A stretch of 64,000 bases of DNA from Burkholderia sp. WSM2230 (GTDB taxonomy: Bacteria > Pseudomonadota > Gammaproteobacteria > Burkholderiales > Burkholderiaceae): the NCBI RefSeq assembly GCF_000472445.1, contig NZ_AXAJ01000001.1, positions 1,054,643-1,118,642 of the forward strand, given 5' to 3'. The position numbers and the translations under genes were made by a program. The notes below the pieces were generated by a model. That model was not told where the DNA came from. It ran no database searches and worked only from the letters and a program-made list of their open reading frames with translations. Below, in pieces: positions 33,612-43,056 of this stretch. Every line of letters begins with the position of its first letter. Position 1 is the stretch's first letter.

Positions 33612-35840
33612 ATGAACAATAAAATTGACATGACCGTGGGCGATCCAGTTGATGAGGATGCCGATCTTATCCGTTACGTGGATGTGCTGGTCGGCAGCCG
33701 GTGGTTGATTGCGGGTATTTGCGCAGTGATCGTGCTGATGGGGATCGCCTATGCGTTTCTGGCGCGCCCGAATTACGAAGCGAACATCATGATTCAGGTG
33801 GAGGAAGACAACCCGACTAGCGCTACATCGCTTCTCGGCGACGTGTCCTCGCTCTTCGACGTCAAAACGCAGGCAGAAGGCGAAGTCGAGATTCTGCAGT
33901 CGCGTGCGGTGGTCGATCAGGCCGTGAACGATCTTCGTCTATATATCGATGCCGTGCCGCGACGTTTTCCGCTGATCGGCTGGCTGATAGCCGATCAGGA
34001 TAAATCGCTCTCCAATCCCGGCCTGTTGGGTATGGGCGGTTTCTGCTGGGGAGGTGAATCGATTGCTGTCGACCAATTCGAAGTGCCGTCCGATCTGGTT
34101 GGCAAACGCTTCAAGCTCACACTGCTCGACAACAGCCGGTTTCGCCTGACGCAGTCGGATCTCGATTCGCCGATAGAAGGCGTGATAGGGGAGCCGATAG
34201 TGTCGAATCAAAGCATTGGCCAGTTCCGCTTACTTGTTTCGCATATTAGCGGCAAGCCAGGTGCAGTATTTTCGCTCACGCGATACTCGAAACTGCTGAC
34301 GCTGGAAGCCCTGCAGAAGAAGCTGACGGTGGAGCAGAAGGGCAAGCAGAGCGACATCATTACCGCATCGCTGCGCGGCAGGGATCCGCAACAGATCACG
34401 GCAATTCTGAACTCGCTCGGCGGCGCCTATGTGGCGCAAAACATCAAGCGAAAAGCGGCTGAGGCTGACAAGTCAGCAGCGTTCCTGGAAGGCCTCCTGC
34501 CAGGCCTGAAACATGATGTAGAGCAGGCCGAACAACGCTACAACGCTTATCGCAACTCGAAGGGCACGTACGATCTTGGTCTCGAAGCGCAAACGCTTCT
34601 ACAGGAAACGGTCGCGTGGCAAACCAACCTGCTGACGTTGCAGCAAAAGCGCGCTGAACTGTCCAGCGGCTATTCGCCGGATCATCCTTCCGTGCGTGCC
34701 GTCGAACAGCAGATAGCTGCCATGAAGGCGCGACTTCAGGCAGTGGACGGCCGGATAAAGTCGCTGCCCAATCTCGAGCAGGGCACTGTGGCGTTGATGC
34801 GCGACGTGCAGGTCAACACCGACGTGTACCTGGGCGCGCTGAATAACTTGCAGCAATTGAAACTGGTGTCTGCCGGCAAGGTCGGCAATGTCCGCCAGGT
34901 CGATACCGCACGCGTTCCTGAAGAACCCGTCCAACCGAAGAAACCACTGGTAATCGGACTCGCGTTGATAGCTGGCCTGATGATCGGGGTCGCGACGGCC
35001 TTCGCACGTGAACATTTCTATGGCGGCATTACCGACGTTCAGGATATCGAGCGCTACGCGGGCCTCAGTGTCTATGGCGCGGTTCCCTACTCGGCCGAGC
35101 AGCGCACGCTCGACGAAGCGATCCGCGCACGTAGTCCGGGCCTTTCATTGCTCGCGACCGCTCGGCCCGACGAGCCCTCTATTGAAAGTCTGCGCAGCCT
35201 GCGTACCGCATTGCGTTTCGCCATGCTCGACGCGCCCAATAATCGTCTGCTGCTGACGGGTCCCGGTCCCGGTGTCGGCAAATCGTTCGTCGCGTCGAAT
35301 CTGGCTGCAATCATGGCGAGCAGCGACAAGCGCGTAGTTCTCGTTGACGCGGACATGAGGCGCGGCTACCTCAACCAGTACTTCGGCGTTTCGCGAGGGC
35401 TGGGGCTTTCGAACGTACTGTCGGGAGAAGCGACGCTCGATGAAGTGATCCGGCGCGATGTGGCGGAAGGACTTGATCTGATCACGACCGGCAGCATTCC
35501 GCCCAACGCAGCAGAACTGTTGATGAGCGAAAGCATGAGCCGCCTCATGGAGCGTCTGAGCGAGCACTACGACCTGGTAGTGATTGACGCGCCGCCAGTA
35601 CTCGCCGTTGCGGACGCCGGCATTGTTGCAGGCAATGCCGGCACCACCTTCCTGATTGCACGCTTTCAGCGCACGGTTATCGGCGAACTCACCGAAAGCG
35701 CGCGGCACTTGCAGCGAGCCAATGCAACATTGAAAGGCGTGATCTTCAATGCCGTCGACGCGCGTGCATTCGGCTATCGCTCGAAATACGGCTCGTATCG
35801 CTATGTCGCCTATCGCTATGACCGCAAATTGACGAAATGA
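33612..35840 (+). CDS. Wzc-like polysaccharide co-polymerase and BY-kinase
   Basis: A 742-residue inner-membrane protein. Two membrane segments (about residues 33-55 and 455-475) flank a periplasmic coiled-coil region. The cytoplasmic kinase has Walker A (G-P-G-P-G-V-G-K-S), Walker A' (V-L-V-D-A-D-M-R) and Walker B (V-V-I-D-A-P-P). The C-terminus is a tyrosine cluster with seven or eight Tyr in the last 25 residues, the site of autophosphorylation. It sets chain length with Wzy and couples to Wza. It is co-transcribed with the phosphatase. Confidence 0.93.
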   Translation: MNNKIDMTVGDPVDEDADLIRYVDVLVGSRWLIAGICAVIVLMGIAYAFLARPNYEANIMIQVEEDNPTSATSLLGDVSSLFDVKTQAEGEVEILQSRAVVDQAVNDLRLYIDAVPRRFPLIGWLIADQDKSLSNPGLLGMGGFCWGGESIAVDQFEVPSDLVGKRFKLTLLDNSRFRLTQSDLDSPIEGVIGEPIVSNQSIGQFRLLVSHISGKPGAVFSLTRYSKLLTLEALQKKLTVEQKGKQSDIITASLRGRDPQQITAILNSLGGAYVAQNIKRKAAEADKSAAFLEGLLPGLKHDVEQAEQRYNAYRNSKGTYDLGLEAQTLLQETVAWQTNLLTLQQKRAELSSGYSPDHPSVRAVEQQIAAMKARLQAVDGRIKSLPNLEQGTVALMRDVQVNTDVYLGALNNLQQLKLVSAGKVGNVRQVDTARVPEEPVQPKKPLVIGLALIAGLMIGVATAFAREHFYGGITDVQDIERYAGLSVYGAVPYSAEQRTLDEAIRARSPGLSLLATARPDEPSIESLRSLRTALRFAMLDAPNNRLLLTGPGPGVGKSFVASNLAAIMASSDKRVVLVDADMRRGYLNQYFGVSRGLGLSNVLSGEATLDEVIRRDVAEGLDLITTGSIPPNAAELLMSESMSRLMERLSEHYDLVVIDAPPVLAVADAGIVAGNAGTTFLIARFQRTVIGELTESARHLQRANATLKGVIFNAVDARAFGYRSKYGSYRYVAYRYDRKLTK

Positions 35841-35987
35841 CGCCAATGCAGCCTCATTTTCTCGCCTCGAACGAAGGCTGCACTGCATTCGAGCCAGTTG
35901 GCTGCTTACTCAGTTTCTGTTGGCTGCGTTTTCGCCCCGCAAAGGCGAAAACGTCCGTACTTTCCCTTCTGCTTCGGTGATTTCGAC

Positions 35988-37064
35988 ATGAAGATCGTAC
36001 ATGTGGTTGAGACATGGATCGGCGGTGTGGCGAATTATGTTCGTGCGCTGATGATCGAGCAACGAAACATGGGGCACGAGATCGTTCTCCTGTGTGATCC
36101 AAGAAATCTGAAGCTCGCCGATATCGGTGTCGACGGAATAGCGGTGGTTCATTACCGGTCGAGCCGTAACCCGGTTCTGATCCCCGCCATTGCTTACAGG
36201 CTGAAGAACGTGCTCGCCGACATGAATGCGGACGTCATTCACTGCCACAGTACTTTTCCTGGCCTCTATGTGCGGTTGAATCGCTTCGGCAACGAAAAAA
36301 TCCTCTATACGCCGCACGCATGGTCGTTCATGAAACGGGACATTCCAACGGCCATGCGCCATGCGTTTGCGTTTGTCGAACGCGCGCTGTCGAATCGCTG
36401 CACACGCATTCTCTGCATGTCATTCGACGAGGTTCGCGCCGCCAGGCGTCATCGTATCGGGCTTCACAATATCGTTCTCGTCTACACGGGCATAGCGTCC
36501 GACACCCTCAGCGAGCGTTCTATCGAGGCCGCTGCGTTGGCGGTCAGCCCGGCGACGACCATACATATCGGCTATTTCGGCAGGCTCGATTATCAGAAGG
36601 GATTCGACATCCTGCTCAATGCGATCCCATTGCTCAGAGAAGGACTGCACGTCCACGTGTTCGGCACGGCGGTGCGAGGCGGTGTCAACCTCCGCTCCGA
36701 CGACCCGCGCGTGACCTATCACGGCTGGGTGGGTCCCGACGAGACGCGCCGTGCAATGCTGCAAATGGATGTCATCGTGGTGCCTTCGCGATGGGAGGGT
36801 CTCGCGCTCGTTCCAATCGAGGCCATGCGCGCCGGCAAGGTGCTGATTGTGTCCAGTGAGGGCTCATTGCCGGAGCAGGTGATTCATGGCTACAACGGTC
36901 TGATGTTGCGGGAGTTGAGCGGGGCCTGTCTCGCCGATCAACTCAACGCGTTGTCTCTCGAGGAATGTCGCCGCATGGGAGCCAACGCACGGCACGTGTT
37001 CGATCACGCTTTTCGAGCCGATCGTTTCTTCAAGTCACTAATGAGCTGCTATGAGAACGCCTGA
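35988..37064 (+). CDS. GT4-family glycosyltransferase
   Basis: A 358-residue transferase with start M-K-I-V-H-V-V-E-T-W-I-G-G-V, the Gly-rich acceptor loop of GT4 enzymes. The C-terminal donor domain has I-G-Y-F-G-R-L-D-Y-Q-K-G-F-D and the E-x7-E-type motif V-P-S-R-W-E-G-L-A-L-V-P-I-E. The start at 35988 is chosen for these N-terminal motifs; an earlier ATG at 35898 adds residues unlike the family. It adds a sugar to the growing lipid-linked unit. Its end overlaps the pyruvyltransferase gene by 14 bases. Confidence 0.9.
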   Translation: MKIVHVVETWIGGVANYVRALMIEQRNMGHEIVLLCDPRNLKLADIGVDGIAVVHYRSSRNPVLIPAIAYRLKNVLADMNADVIHCHSTFPGLYVRLNRFGNEKILYTPHAWSFMKRDIPTAMRHAFAFVERALSNRCTRILCMSFDEVRAARRHRIGLHNIVLVYTGIASDTLSERSIEAAALAVSPATTIHIGYFGRLDYQKGFDILLNAIPLLREGLHVHVFGTAVRGGVNLRSDDPRVTYHGWVGPDETRRAMLQMDVIVVPSRWEGLALVPIEAMRAGKVLIVSSEGSLPEQVIHGYNGLMLRELSGACLADQLNALSLEECRRMGANARHVFDHAFRADRFFKSLMSCYENA

Positions 37065-38166
37065 GGTCTTCCTGTTGCATGCGTATAGTCCGCGCAATAG
37101 CGGAGATGGCTTGCTGGTGAATCTGAGTTTGCGCGCCATTCGCGCCGCCGGCATACGTGTGCCAATTACCGTCGTGTGTCTGGACAAGGCCGCGTTCGCC
37201 GGCTATCTCGACGACAATAACGTGGAACTGGTCTCACTTCCTCAGTTCGTCTCCAGAGTCGTGCGACGTATCGGGTCCGTGCGCCCGGCAATCTTCTTCG
37301 GTGTAGGTGGCGGCTATCTCCGCTCCGGCACATTGAGCGAAGGGTGGAAGGCGCTCATCGCGCACGGTACGCAAATTGCCGGTGCGGCGGTTGGCGGCCG
37401 CAGCAGCAGAACGGTTTATCTGCCACAAAGCGTCGGGCCATTTCGGGGGCTCTCCGGTTTCATGCTCAAGGCGCTGATTCGCCGGCACGTCGACACTATC
37501 TTTCTTCGCGACGACAAGAGCAGCGAAGAACTGCAACACCGCAAAGCTGTGCGAACCGGCGATCTCGTCGTGCTGGAAATCGGCAAACATCTGCAGATTC
37601 CAGTCGCGGCACTGACCACGCAGGAGCGCCGCAAGGTCTTCTTCGTGTTTCGCGACCTGAGCGGCAAGCCGTATTCGGATGTCTACCTGACGAACATCAA
37701 ACGCCTCGTCGAACTGATTCCGGACACCGAGTTTGCTTTGCAAAGTTCAGGCCGCGGCAATAGCGACGATGTTTTCTACCGGCGCACTTTCGGAGTCGAA
37801 TGCAGAACATCACTGCGCGACATTGTGCGCCGCCGTGACGCAATCATTGTATCGGTGCGCCTGCACGGCAGTCTGGAAAGCGTGCTGGCGGGTGTGCCGA
37901 GCGTTCATCTATCGTATGAACGCAAAGGGCACGCCGCGTATGGCGATCTCGGGATCGACGACTACGTGTTTCATGCGGGAGACTTCGACCCGCAAAAGGT
38001 GGCCGACGTTGTCGAGCGTCTGAGAAACGACCCGTCACCGTTCTGGAATAGCCTCGATAAAGCCTCGGCAAACCGTTACGACGAACTGGTGGAGTACATC
38101 AAAAATGAAGTACAGCTCTTCGATCACATTGCTGATGGACGGAAACTTCTCGCGCGTCGGAACTGA
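37051..38166 (+). CDS. Polysaccharide pyruvyl transferase family protein
   Basis: A 371-residue protein of the CsaB/WcaK type. Typical segments are S-P-R-N-S-G-D-G-L-L-V-N near the start, F-F-G-V-G-G-G-Y-L, L-P-Q-S-V-G-P-F, the R-D-D-K-S-S loop and V-S-V-R-L-H-G near residue 270. It transfers a pyruvyl ketal from phosphoenolpyruvate to a sugar, giving an acidic polymer. It overlaps the glycosyltransferase genes on both sides. Confidence 0.9.
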   Translation: MRTPEVFLLHAYSPRNSGDGLLVNLSLRAIRAAGIRVPITVVCLDKAAFAGYLDDNNVELVSLPQFVSRVVRRIGSVRPAIFFGVGGGYLRSGTLSEGWKALIAHGTQIAGAAVGGRSSRTVYLPQSVGPFRGLSGFMLKALIRRHVDTIFLRDDKSSEELQHRKAVRTGDLVVLEIGKHLQIPVAALTTQERRKVFFVFRDLSGKPYSDVYLTNIKRLVELIPDTEFALQSSGRGNSDDVFYRRTFGVECRTSLRDIVRRRDAIIVSVRLHGSLESVLAGVPSVHLSYERKGHAAYGDLGIDDYVFHAGDFDPQKVADVVERLRNDPSPFWNSLDKASANRYDELVEYIKNEVQLFDHIADGRKLLARRN

Positions 38167-39283
38167 AATCTATAGCCCGCATATGGGCTACGAGCAATTC
38201 GCCGTGAGATTCACGCATAGCTTTGACGAAGTCAAGATTGCCGCGCGTTCTTTTCCCACGTCGAAAGCGCTTGGAAAAAGGGTAACGGGCGCGCAGACCT
38301 CGTTTGTCGATCTTGGCGCCAACCGTGGTGCAGGCGCGCTGGTCTTCGGTATTCCGCGTCTGCTGCGTCGTCTCCATCGCGTCGTCAGAAATGCGGACGT
38401 TTTGCTGATTCGCTTTCCTGGCAATATCGCCATGCTTGCCATGCTGATATGCAAATTGACGGGTAAGCCTTTTTCCGCGGAAGTCGTCGCGGACCCGGCG
38501 GACTATTTCAGCGACGCGGCGTCGCGCCATCCATTGAGACGTATCGCGCGCAGCGTGCATTGCTGGGCCACGCAACACGCGGTTCGTCGCGCGAAAACCG
38601 TGCGTTATGTAACGGCGCGCTCATTGCAGCAGCACTACCCCCCACTGCGGATGGACCGCGCGTTCGGGTTCAGCGATGTGTATCTTCCCGATGCGATGTT
38701 CGAACGCTCGCCCTCTGCCGCAGTGGGCGAGCAGGATGGCTTTCGCATAGTCAATGTCGCGATGATGCACAACGAAAGCAAAGGACATGACCTGCTGATA
38801 CGCGCCATTGGGCGGCTGCGCGCTGGCAAGCTCGACGTGCGTCTTACCCTGATTGGCGACGGCGTGCTGCGCGAGCGCTTCGAGCGTCTCGCGAAAGAAG
38901 AGGGCGTGGCGGACGCCGTGCATTTCGCCGGTTCAATGGACGGCGACGAAGTGCGCCAACGCGTGGCGCAGCATGCACTCTTCGTGCTGCCCTCGTTTCA
39001 GGAAGGCATGCCGCGCGCGATGCTCGAGGCAATGGCACTTGGCGTTCCCGTGATTGCGACGCGAGTGGGTGGAATCGGTGAGGTCCTGGACGAGCAGAGT
39101 CTTATCGCACCCGGCGATATCGACGCTTTTTGCGCGCGAATTAAACAACTGGCTACAGATACGGCGTTCAGGAGAAGTGAGGCAGACAGACAGCGCGCAA
39201 TCGCGAGAAACTTCCAATTCTCGACACTGCAGGAGCAATACGAGGTTTATTGCGGCGAGCTACAGGCGGCGTCCCGGCGATGA
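38105..39283 (+). CDS. GT4-family glycosyltransferase
   Basis: A 392-residue transferase. The N-terminal half is atypical, with I-R-F-P-G-N-I-A. The C-terminal half carries N-E-S-K-G-H-D-L-L, L-T-L-I-G-D-G and the E-G-M-P-R-A-M-L-E-A-M-A-L-G-V-P donor motif. The start at 38105 lies 62 bases inside the pyruvyltransferase gene, an unusually long overlap; an ATG at 38135 is possible but also overlaps. It is the second and last cytoplasmic glycosyltransferase, suggesting a repeat unit of about three sugars. Confidence 0.88.
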   Translation: MKYSSSITLLMDGNFSRVGTEIYSPHMGYEQFAVRFTHSFDEVKIAARSFPTSKALGKRVTGAQTSFVDLGANRGAGALVFGIPRLLRRLHRVVRNADVLLIRFPGNIAMLAMLICKLTGKPFSAEVVADPADYFSDAASRHPLRRIARSVHCWATQHAVRRAKTVRYVTARSLQQHYPPLRMDRAFGFSDVYLPDAMFERSPSAAVGEQDGFRIVNVAMMHNESKGHDLLIRAIGRLRAGKLDVRLTLIGDGVLRERFERLAKEEGVADAVHFAGSMDGDEVRQRVAQHALFVLPSFQEGMPRAMLEAMALGVPVIATRVGGIGEVLDEQSLIAPGDIDAFCARIKQLATDTAFRRSEADRQRAIARNFQFSTLQEQYEVYCGELQAASRR

Positions 39284-40533
39284 AAAAGGACTTCCTGTAT
39301 GTCGTGCTCGCCTCCGCGCTGCCCGCGCTCGGCAACTTCATAGCGGTTGCCGTGGCGTTGCGCCATCTGGATCCGGACTGGCTGGGAAAATCGTACGCGC
39401 TACTGGCATTCTTTTACGTGGCCATCGACCTTTTTAACTTCGGGTCGCCGCGCATCTTCACGGTGGAGCGAATCCGCTTGCGCGTGTCCTCGTTGATCTT
39501 CCTTGATTTCGCGAGTGCAATCGGTTCGACTATCGTATTCGCTTCACTTGCCCTATGGCTCGCGCGGACCGGCTTGTTTGCGCAGCCGCATTATTTCTGG
39601 ACCCTAATCGCGGCGCCCGCATGTTATGGCCTTTCGCACTTTTCTCTCGGCGTGCTCAGACTCTATGGGCGCAGCGGACTGGTATGCGCAATCTCGACGA
39701 TCTCGGCATTGAGCCGCGTCGGCGTCGTGGTGCTGGTCGTCGCTATTCAGGGTCTTCGGCCGATGCTGCCCGACTTCCTGCTGCTCGTCGAAGCCGCGTA
39801 TGGCGCAATGATGCTGCTAGCTTATCTGGCCACGGCACACGGCGGAAATGCGCGCCCTGCGGACTTCGCGTCGTATCCCAATGCTGAGCGGTTCAATCCG
39901 TGGACATTTCGCTATCGCGAGTTCTTCAGCGAGAATCGGAGGGAGATTCTTGGCAGTTGGTATTCGAACGCGATCTTCTCGGGCGCGAAACATGCGGACA
40001 TCATGATCGTGACGTTCATTCTGGGACCATCTGCCGCTGCCCTCTACCGCGGCGTCAAGAGCGTACACAATCTCGCGTTCAATAGCGGCCAGGCATTTGC
40101 GCTCGTAGTCAGCGGTAAGCTGGCCCGCGCGATTGCGCCATTGGTTCGCATGCGCGCGGCTGCCGCGCTCGCGGGTTCCGTCATCGCCATAGCGCTCCTG
40201 ACGTTGAGTAGCTGGATAGCGCTGCGTATTCATCTCTTTCCAACCGGTTTGCTCGGCAAGCCGGCCTTGCAGTTCGGTTTCCTGTTCGCTGCATTTCTTG
40301 GGGCAGGCGTGATCTTCGTGTGCAGGATATTCTCGCTGCATGTGTTTTCCATCGACAGGCGCTCGTTTGTGAGAATCTCGTCGCTGGAAGTGGGGGCGTC
40401 GCTCCTTTTTGTATCAGCGCTGTCGTATGTGTTTGGACTGATTGGCGCGACTTCGGGTATTGCACTCGCCGGCGCAATCGTGCTTGCGTTCTCGACCAGA
40501 GTCCGCGCGAAGCCTCAAATAGCTTCCGCATAA
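39280..40533 (+). CDS. Wzx-like polysaccharide flippase
   Basis: A 417-residue membrane protein with about twelve hydrophobic segments and the composition of the MATE/Wzx polysaccharide transporter group. The start at 39280 makes an ATGA overlap with the stop of the glycosyltransferase gene. It would move the finished lipid-linked unit to the periplasmic face for polymerisation by the Wzy-like protein at 28493-29986. Confidence 0.8.
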   Translation: MKKDFLYVVLASALPALGNFIAVAVALRHLDPDWLGKSYALLAFFYVAIDLFNFGSPRIFTVERIRLRVSSLIFLDFASAIGSTIVFASLALWLARTGLFAQPHYFWTLIAAPACYGLSHFSLGVLRLYGRSGLVCAISTISALSRVGVVVLVVAIQGLRPMLPDFLLLVEAAYGAMMLLAYLATAHGGNARPADFASYPNAERFNPWTFRYREFFSENRREILGSWYSNAIFSGAKHADIMIVTFILGPSAAALYRGVKSVHNLAFNSGQAFALVVSGKLARAIAPLVRMRAAAALAGSVIAIALLTLSSWIALRIHLFPTGLLGKPALQFGFLFAAFLGAGVIFVCRIFSLHVFSIDRRSFVRISSLEVGASLLFVSALSYVFGLIGATSGIALAGAIVLAFSTRVRAKPQIASA

Positions 40534-40564
40534 GTGAAAACGTATTCATAACGGTGACGAACGC

Positions 40565-41917
40565 ATGAAACGTCGAAGCTTGCTGAAAGGATTGGCGCTC
40601 TCCGCGATGTTGCCGGGTCAAGCTTTGCCCGTGCGTGCTCAGCCATCATCTATCCGCTATGTGTTCGCACACTACATGGTCGCGTGGCCCAAACCCGGGC
40701 CCAATGCGGGCGTAGAGGACTATGCCGCGGAATTTCGTGAGGCGATGGCTCGCGGCATCGACGGTTTCGCGCTGAATTGCGGAGGCTGGAGCGTCAGTGA
40801 GCCGCTGTACAAAGCGCGCGTGTTGCAAATGTACCAGGCGGCGGAGCGCTTCGGTGGTGCGTTCAAACTGTTCGTGTCGGCGGATGGCAAAGCGCAGGAC
40901 GAACTTGCCGATATCGTCCGCACGACGAGTGTGCAGAAAGCCCAGTTGAAACAGGACGGCAAAACCGTTCTGTCGGCCTACGGTCTGGGGGGCAGGGACT
41001 CCGCGCGCTGCGAGACGTTGATGCGGCAGGCGAACGGGCTCGGTGCATGGTTTATCCCGCACTTCTCGCCGAGTAGCGGAGAGGCAACGATAGGCGAGGA
41101 GCAGGCCGCCGAAATCGCCGCGAAGTCCACTTCCGCCGACGGCTATTTTTACTTCGGAGCAGCTGCACCGCCAGACGCTCTGGCTCGCTCGACCTCGCTT
41201 CTCTCGTCGACGTTCAAACGTATCGGCAAGACTTTCATGACGAGCGTGACACCGTATTACCGAGGTCTTGCGAGCGGCACCAACTATCGCGCGTTCGAAA
41301 CGGGTGGTTTTAGCGGCATGGCAAAAGAGTGGAGAGCGGCGATCAACTCAGGAGCCAACTGGGTGCAGATCGTGACATGGAACGATTGGGCCGAATCGAC
41401 CTATGTCGCGCCGATAGGGTCGGCATTGAAAGCTCGCGTCTATGACGCGAGATTCGGAGAACTACTGAATCACACTGCATATCTCGATGCGAGCCGCTAT
41501 TACATCAAGTGGTTCAAGACAGGCGTGCGTCCGCCGATTGAAAGCGACGCGCTCTATTACTTTTACCGTTTGCATCCAGTCGATCTTGGCACAGAACTGG
41601 CGAGAGCAATGACGGATCCGTCAGCAGTGCCGCCCAGAGCGATCGCGCCGTTGACCGCGCAGATTCACGTTACCGCGTTCATGACGCGGCGCGCTACGCT
41701 GACGGTGACATGCGGTGCGAGCAGGGCTGTTTTCGAGCTTGTCGAGGGAGTGAACGAGGTCAGCATGCCGTCGGCGCCGGGGCGGCCCAACTTCGAGCTC
41801 GTCAGAAACAATGCAATCGTGCTGGAGAAGACCGGTGAGGCCGAGATCACCAGAACCGACTTTAGTAGTGCGTTCAACTATTTCAGTGGAAGTTTGGGCC
41901 AGGCGGGCGCGCAGTAA
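40565..41917 (+). CDS. Exported GH71-like alpha-1,3-glucanase
   Basis: A 450-residue protein. It starts M-K-R-R-S-L-L-K-G-L-A, a Tat-like or Sec signal ending near A-Q-P. The mature part opens with Y-V-F-A-H-Y-M-V, the hallmark of GH71 alpha-1,3-glucanases (mutanases). It also has G-I-D-G-F-A-L-N and W-N-D-W-A-E-S-T, both typical of the family. A beta-rich C-terminal domain follows residue 360. GH71 is best known in fungi and actinobacteria. In this cluster it may trim or release the exopolysaccharide, or clear failed chains from the periplasm. If so, an alpha-1,3-glucosyl link in the polymer would be expected, but that is inference. Confidence 0.82.
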   Translation: MKRRSLLKGLALSAMLPGQALPVRAQPSSIRYVFAHYMVAWPKPGPNAGVEDYAAEFREAMARGIDGFALNCGGWSVSEPLYKARVLQMYQAAERFGGAFKLFVSADGKAQDELADIVRTTSVQKAQLKQDGKTVLSAYGLGGRDSARCETLMRQANGLGAWFIPHFSPSSGEATIGEEQAAEIAAKSTSADGYFYFGAAAPPDALARSTSLLSSTFKRIGKTFMTSVTPYYRGLASGTNYRAFETGGFSGMAKEWRAAINSGANWVQIVTWNDWAESTYVAPIGSALKARVYDARFGELLNHTAYLDASRYYIKWFKTGVRPPIESDALYYFYRLHPVDLGTELARAMTDPSAVPPRAIAPLTAQIHVTAFMTRRATLTVTCGASRAVFELVEGVNEVSMPSAPGRPNFELVRNNAIVLEKTGEAEITRTDFSSAFNYFSGSLGQAGAQ

Positions 41918-41944
41918 GACAACAAATCAGAAGGGGCACTCACA

Positions 41945-42262
41945 ATGAAAGACCTCGAAACGCTCAAAACGCAGCGGGAAATTCTGCAGGCGCAACTTGC
42001 GGATATCGACAACGCGATCCGGGTTCACAAGGTGGCCGAGAAAGTGCAGGTCATTGCAGCGATCAGATCCAAGATGGCGGCCTACAACATCACGCTCGAT
42101 GAACTGCGTGGCGAGGTCAGGAGACTTCGCCAGTCTCCACCGAAGGCAAATCGGCCAGTACGCTACCGGAATCCCGAAACAGGCGATACATGGGGCGGCC
42201 GCGGCCGGCGCCCAAAGTGGATTTCAGGGAGTGAGGACATCGACAGGTTCCGGGTGCTGTGA
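41945..42262 (+). CDS. H-NS-like nucleoid protein
   Basis: A 105-residue protein. Residues 1-60 are a coiled-coil dimerisation region. The C-terminus has the short H-NS DNA-binding core, Y-R-N-P-E-T-G-D-T-W-G-G-R-G-R-R-P-K-W-I, common in Burkholderiaceae. It binds AT-rich DNA and silences transferred genes. Placed just after the exopolysaccharide cluster with AGAAGGGG ahead of it, it may control that cluster, whose promoter regions are less GC-rich than the rest of the window. Confidence 0.9.
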   Translation: MKDLETLKTQREILQAQLADIDNAIRVHKVAEKVQVIAAIRSKMAAYNITLDELRGEVRRLRQSPPKANRPVRYRNPETGDTWGGRGRRPKWISGSEDIDRFRVL

Positions 42263-42771
42263 TGAGGAGTTGTGTATTGCAGACGCGCTGGTGGAGGCGT
42301 TGCGTCAGCGCGGTTCCAAGACACAAGAGAGGGAGGGAATCGACGCTTCGCGCAACAGTCGCAAGCTCGAAAAGAAAACGAAACGGCTTTCTGCCTCTGA
42401 GCCGTCGGACCCATTGCGGAGCAGAATCGTCAGGTGGGCGAATCCCGCCCGGGTGCATCGCACAGGATGAGTCCAACCAAAAAACACCCCGGCGTACCGG
42501 CACGGCTGCTGTAGCCACGATCCATGTGTGCACACTTGCGAACACGGCTTCGGGGCTAGTGCCAAAGCGCGCGCGGTAACAAAGCGCACTTCCCCTTCGG
42601 ATGGCCGCTGCCTATCATTCTTTAGAAGGCCGAGGTGGCGGCATTGAATCGCGGATAACGTAGGAAAAATCTGCGCCCGATGCAGGCTCCCAAGCGCCGC
42701 ATCCTGCGGCGCCTGCCGCGGTGACGGCTTGCCACTGGCCGGCATCGTCGCGAGTCAAGTGGAGGTCCCCA
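42263..42771. other. Intergenic region without a supported gene
   Basis: Several open frames cross this 509-base stretch on both strands, but none has a good start, a recognisable domain or codon use like the neighbours. I see no hairpin clear enough to call a terminator. Confidence 0.5.
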
Positions 42772-43056
42772 ATGAAATTCATTGTGCAGTGGAAAGGGCT
42801 ACCGACGGCACAGCAATCGGCGATCGAACGTTTCATGAAGACGGGAGGCGCGCTGCCGCCCGATGGGATCACGATGCTCGGCCGTTGGCACGCAATCGGC
42901 GAGTTGAGCGGGTGCGCGATCGTCGAGGCCGACAGCACGGCTCCGATGGCGGCGTGGGTGCTCCAGTTTGGCGATATCTTTGCGTTCACCATTTCGCCCG
43001 CTGTCACCGACGAGGAACTCGGGAACGCGCTGGCGGCGTTTCAGGCGGGGAAGTAA
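42772..43056 (+). CDS. DUF3303 family protein
   Basis: A 94-residue protein starting M-K-F-I-V-Q-W-K, with GGAGGT ahead of the ATG at 42772. The pattern L-G-R-W-H-A-I-G, G-x-A-I-V-E-A-D-S and W-V-L-Q-F-G-D is that of DUF3303, a small ferredoxin-like fold family of unknown function. No operon partner is near. Confidence 0.8.
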   Translation: MKFIVQWKGLPTAQQSAIERFMKTGGALPPDGITMLGRWHAIGELSGCAIVEADSTAPMAAWVLQFGDIFAFTISPAVTDEELGNALAAFQAGK

